Shown here: positions 62,769 to 64,000 of the stretch, piece after piece | Layout: each line of letters opens with the position of its first letter | How positions within the stretch are numbered: the first letter of the stretch is position 1 | The notes under the pieces: generated by a model | Told to the model about the DNA's origin: nothing | The model's input: only the letters and a program-made list of their open reading frames with translations | The model's database searches: none | Translations under genes and position numbers: made by a program | Assembly: GCA_029891345.1 (NCBI GenBank) | Contig: CM056999.1 | Location: 31,988,418 to 32,052,417, forward strand | Direction of reading: 5' to 3' | DNA length: 64,000 nucleotides | From: Dryococelus australis | Lineage: Eukaryota > Arthropoda > Insecta > Phasmatodea > Phasmatidae

Positions 62769-63571
62769 CATTCCATACCTGATTTGATGTTCAATGTAAG
62801 TTGTAGGCGCGTGGTAATAATCCTTGCCTCCAGATCTAGCGATTTCTATTCGAATATCGCGCCGGGAAAAATATTTACATGTTTTAATTTTTTTTCTATA
62901 CACAGCAAAACACCCAGATAAGGAAAACAGAATATTTTTTGTAATTCCGAAAAAGTTGCAAACTTTACGGAGAGGTACCATAAAATTCACGGAAAGTTTC
63001 GTGAAATTTACGGAAGTTCAGCCACTCGTACATTATTGTACGGAGGGTTCTGAAGAATAAGCCCCTCGTCCATTATTTTACGGAGATATCTGAAAAAAAA
63101 ATTACCACCGCTTTGCAGTAAAATTATGAATTTTGAAAACAGTGTACATTTAGTACACATTACGAATGTAATCTCAGATCTATTGCGAAACTGAATACAA
63201 ACGAATAGTATATCACTGTTTGATAACATTATTTGGGCAGCACTGTTTGCGACTGTTGGCGAATCGCGAGCCAATCATGCGGAGGTGTGCAGAAGACGAA
63301 AATCAGGGAACGGTATCATAATTGCAAGGTTCGGTTCGCAGTGTCTTAGTTTACCTGAACTAAAATAACCTGAGTATTACGTAGTACTCCGTGGGCTGTA
63401 ATGGGGAATATGGCACTGAGTGAGACGTGAGCGGTACATTAAGCACGGGTTAACTGACGCGCTCGACAGCCTGCAACTAACTTGAACTTGTGAGGGATAT
63501 TCGCGAGCTAGTGCCGTGGGCGTGCACGCGGCTTCATATCCTTGAACTGGCGCGCAGCATGTCGCCTAGAC
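61471..63571. other. Intergenic with AC microsatellite
   Basis: No gene recognised. The 63,230-63,560 part is GC-richer with a CCAAT at 63,271-63,275. Short frames at 62,351-63,060 and 63,008-63,274 lack motifs. Confidence 0.4.
62698..62768. repeat. (AC)n microsatellite with ACGC interruptions
   Basis: About 70 bases. The minus-strand frame rich in CV repeats (62,688-62,990) is a translation of this tract. Confidence 0.98.
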
Positions 63572-63844
63572 CTATACGCTATAAGTGGACACTTTTAAAG
63601 GCCCTCCCAACAGGCATTAATCATATACATAAATATATATTTATTAATATAATTATATATATATGAGTGTGTATGCCTGTGTGCTTTATTGCAAACTCAG
63701 ACGTTTACTTTTGAGAGTGGTGGAATGTGTATACCTTATTGATTCGTCATATCGCAAACAATGTAGACATTAAAACGTGGCGGGATGAAAGGAAAAATTT
63801 AGCAGGGCCTTAAAAAGCGTTCACTTTACCGTGAAGACACTATA
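63572..63844. mobile_element. MITE-A copy, short form
   Basis: The left end reads ctatacgctataagtggaca then cttttaaaggccct. The right end reads agcagggccttaaaaagcgt then tcactttaccgtgaagac and tatag. The interior contains attgattcgtcatatcg in the place of the family's ttaattcatgcgtcgg. Confidence 0.55.
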
Positions 63845-64000
63845 GGAACATATCTTCCAGTTTTATTTCTTGAGAGGTTAATGGGAATTTTAATTCGGGT
63901 GCCTTAAAAATTTCCCCGAAATGGTTCGTGGTATTTCTGACATACTGGAATTAACCATTTAAGTTACCCCACCGTCAGAAACATACGTCTTAGTGCAAAT

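Noticed and set aside
62688-62990. Frame with CVCVCV tail
   Set aside because: Direct translation of the (AC)n microsatellite.

Overview
The window looks like intergenic or intronic DNA from a large, AT-rich animal genome, most likely an insect. The evidence is the set of mobile elements: Tc1/mariner and pogo-type transposases of insect type, a Maverick/Polinton relic, several tRNA-derived SINE families, MITEs, and long stretches with no reading frame. I see no bacterial operon, no true tRNA or rRNA gene and no complete host protein-coding gene. The species call is inference.

Layout. 1-4,100 holds a Maverick/Polinton relic: a 1.7 kb imperfect palindrome, a decayed minus-strand gene resembling a phospholipase A2-like minor capsid domain, a decayed plus-strand integrase C-terminus with a chromodomain-like end, and a diverged third copy of the terminal sequence. 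6.9-8.4 kb has a MITE and a decayed mariner transposase. 10.98-12.35 kb is a decayed pogo/Tigger-type (DDE_1) transposase. 13.3-13.8 kb has a MITE and a SINE. 15.3-16.3 kb is a second mariner-type pseudogene. 17.5-24.95 kb is the largest object: a Foldback/Galileo-like element with about 1.7 and 2.3 kb inverted arms, tandem arrays of unequal length inside the arms (5 versus 10 units), and a single-copy centre with a decayed Cys/His zinc-finger reading frame on the minus strand.

26.2-27.4 kb holds two exon-like segments that join in phase and end in a stop codon with a polyadenylation signal downstream. This is the best candidate for a host gene end. 28.9-30.1 kb is a young Tc1-type transposon with near-identical terminal repeats and a transposase broken by small indels. 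From 30.5 kb on the window is mostly AT-rich filler with four minisatellites (78, 70, 83 and 26-27 bp units), microsatellites, SINEs and MITEs. One MITE family (here MITE-A) has at least four copies in this window. A GC-rich stretch at 57.8-58.5 kb contains a second exon-like segment with good splice signals.

Nothing here forms a pathway. The interest lies in the two large inverted-repeat elements, the zinc-finger frame inside one of them, and the two exon candidates. Coordinates of decayed elements are approximate because all comparisons were made by eye.
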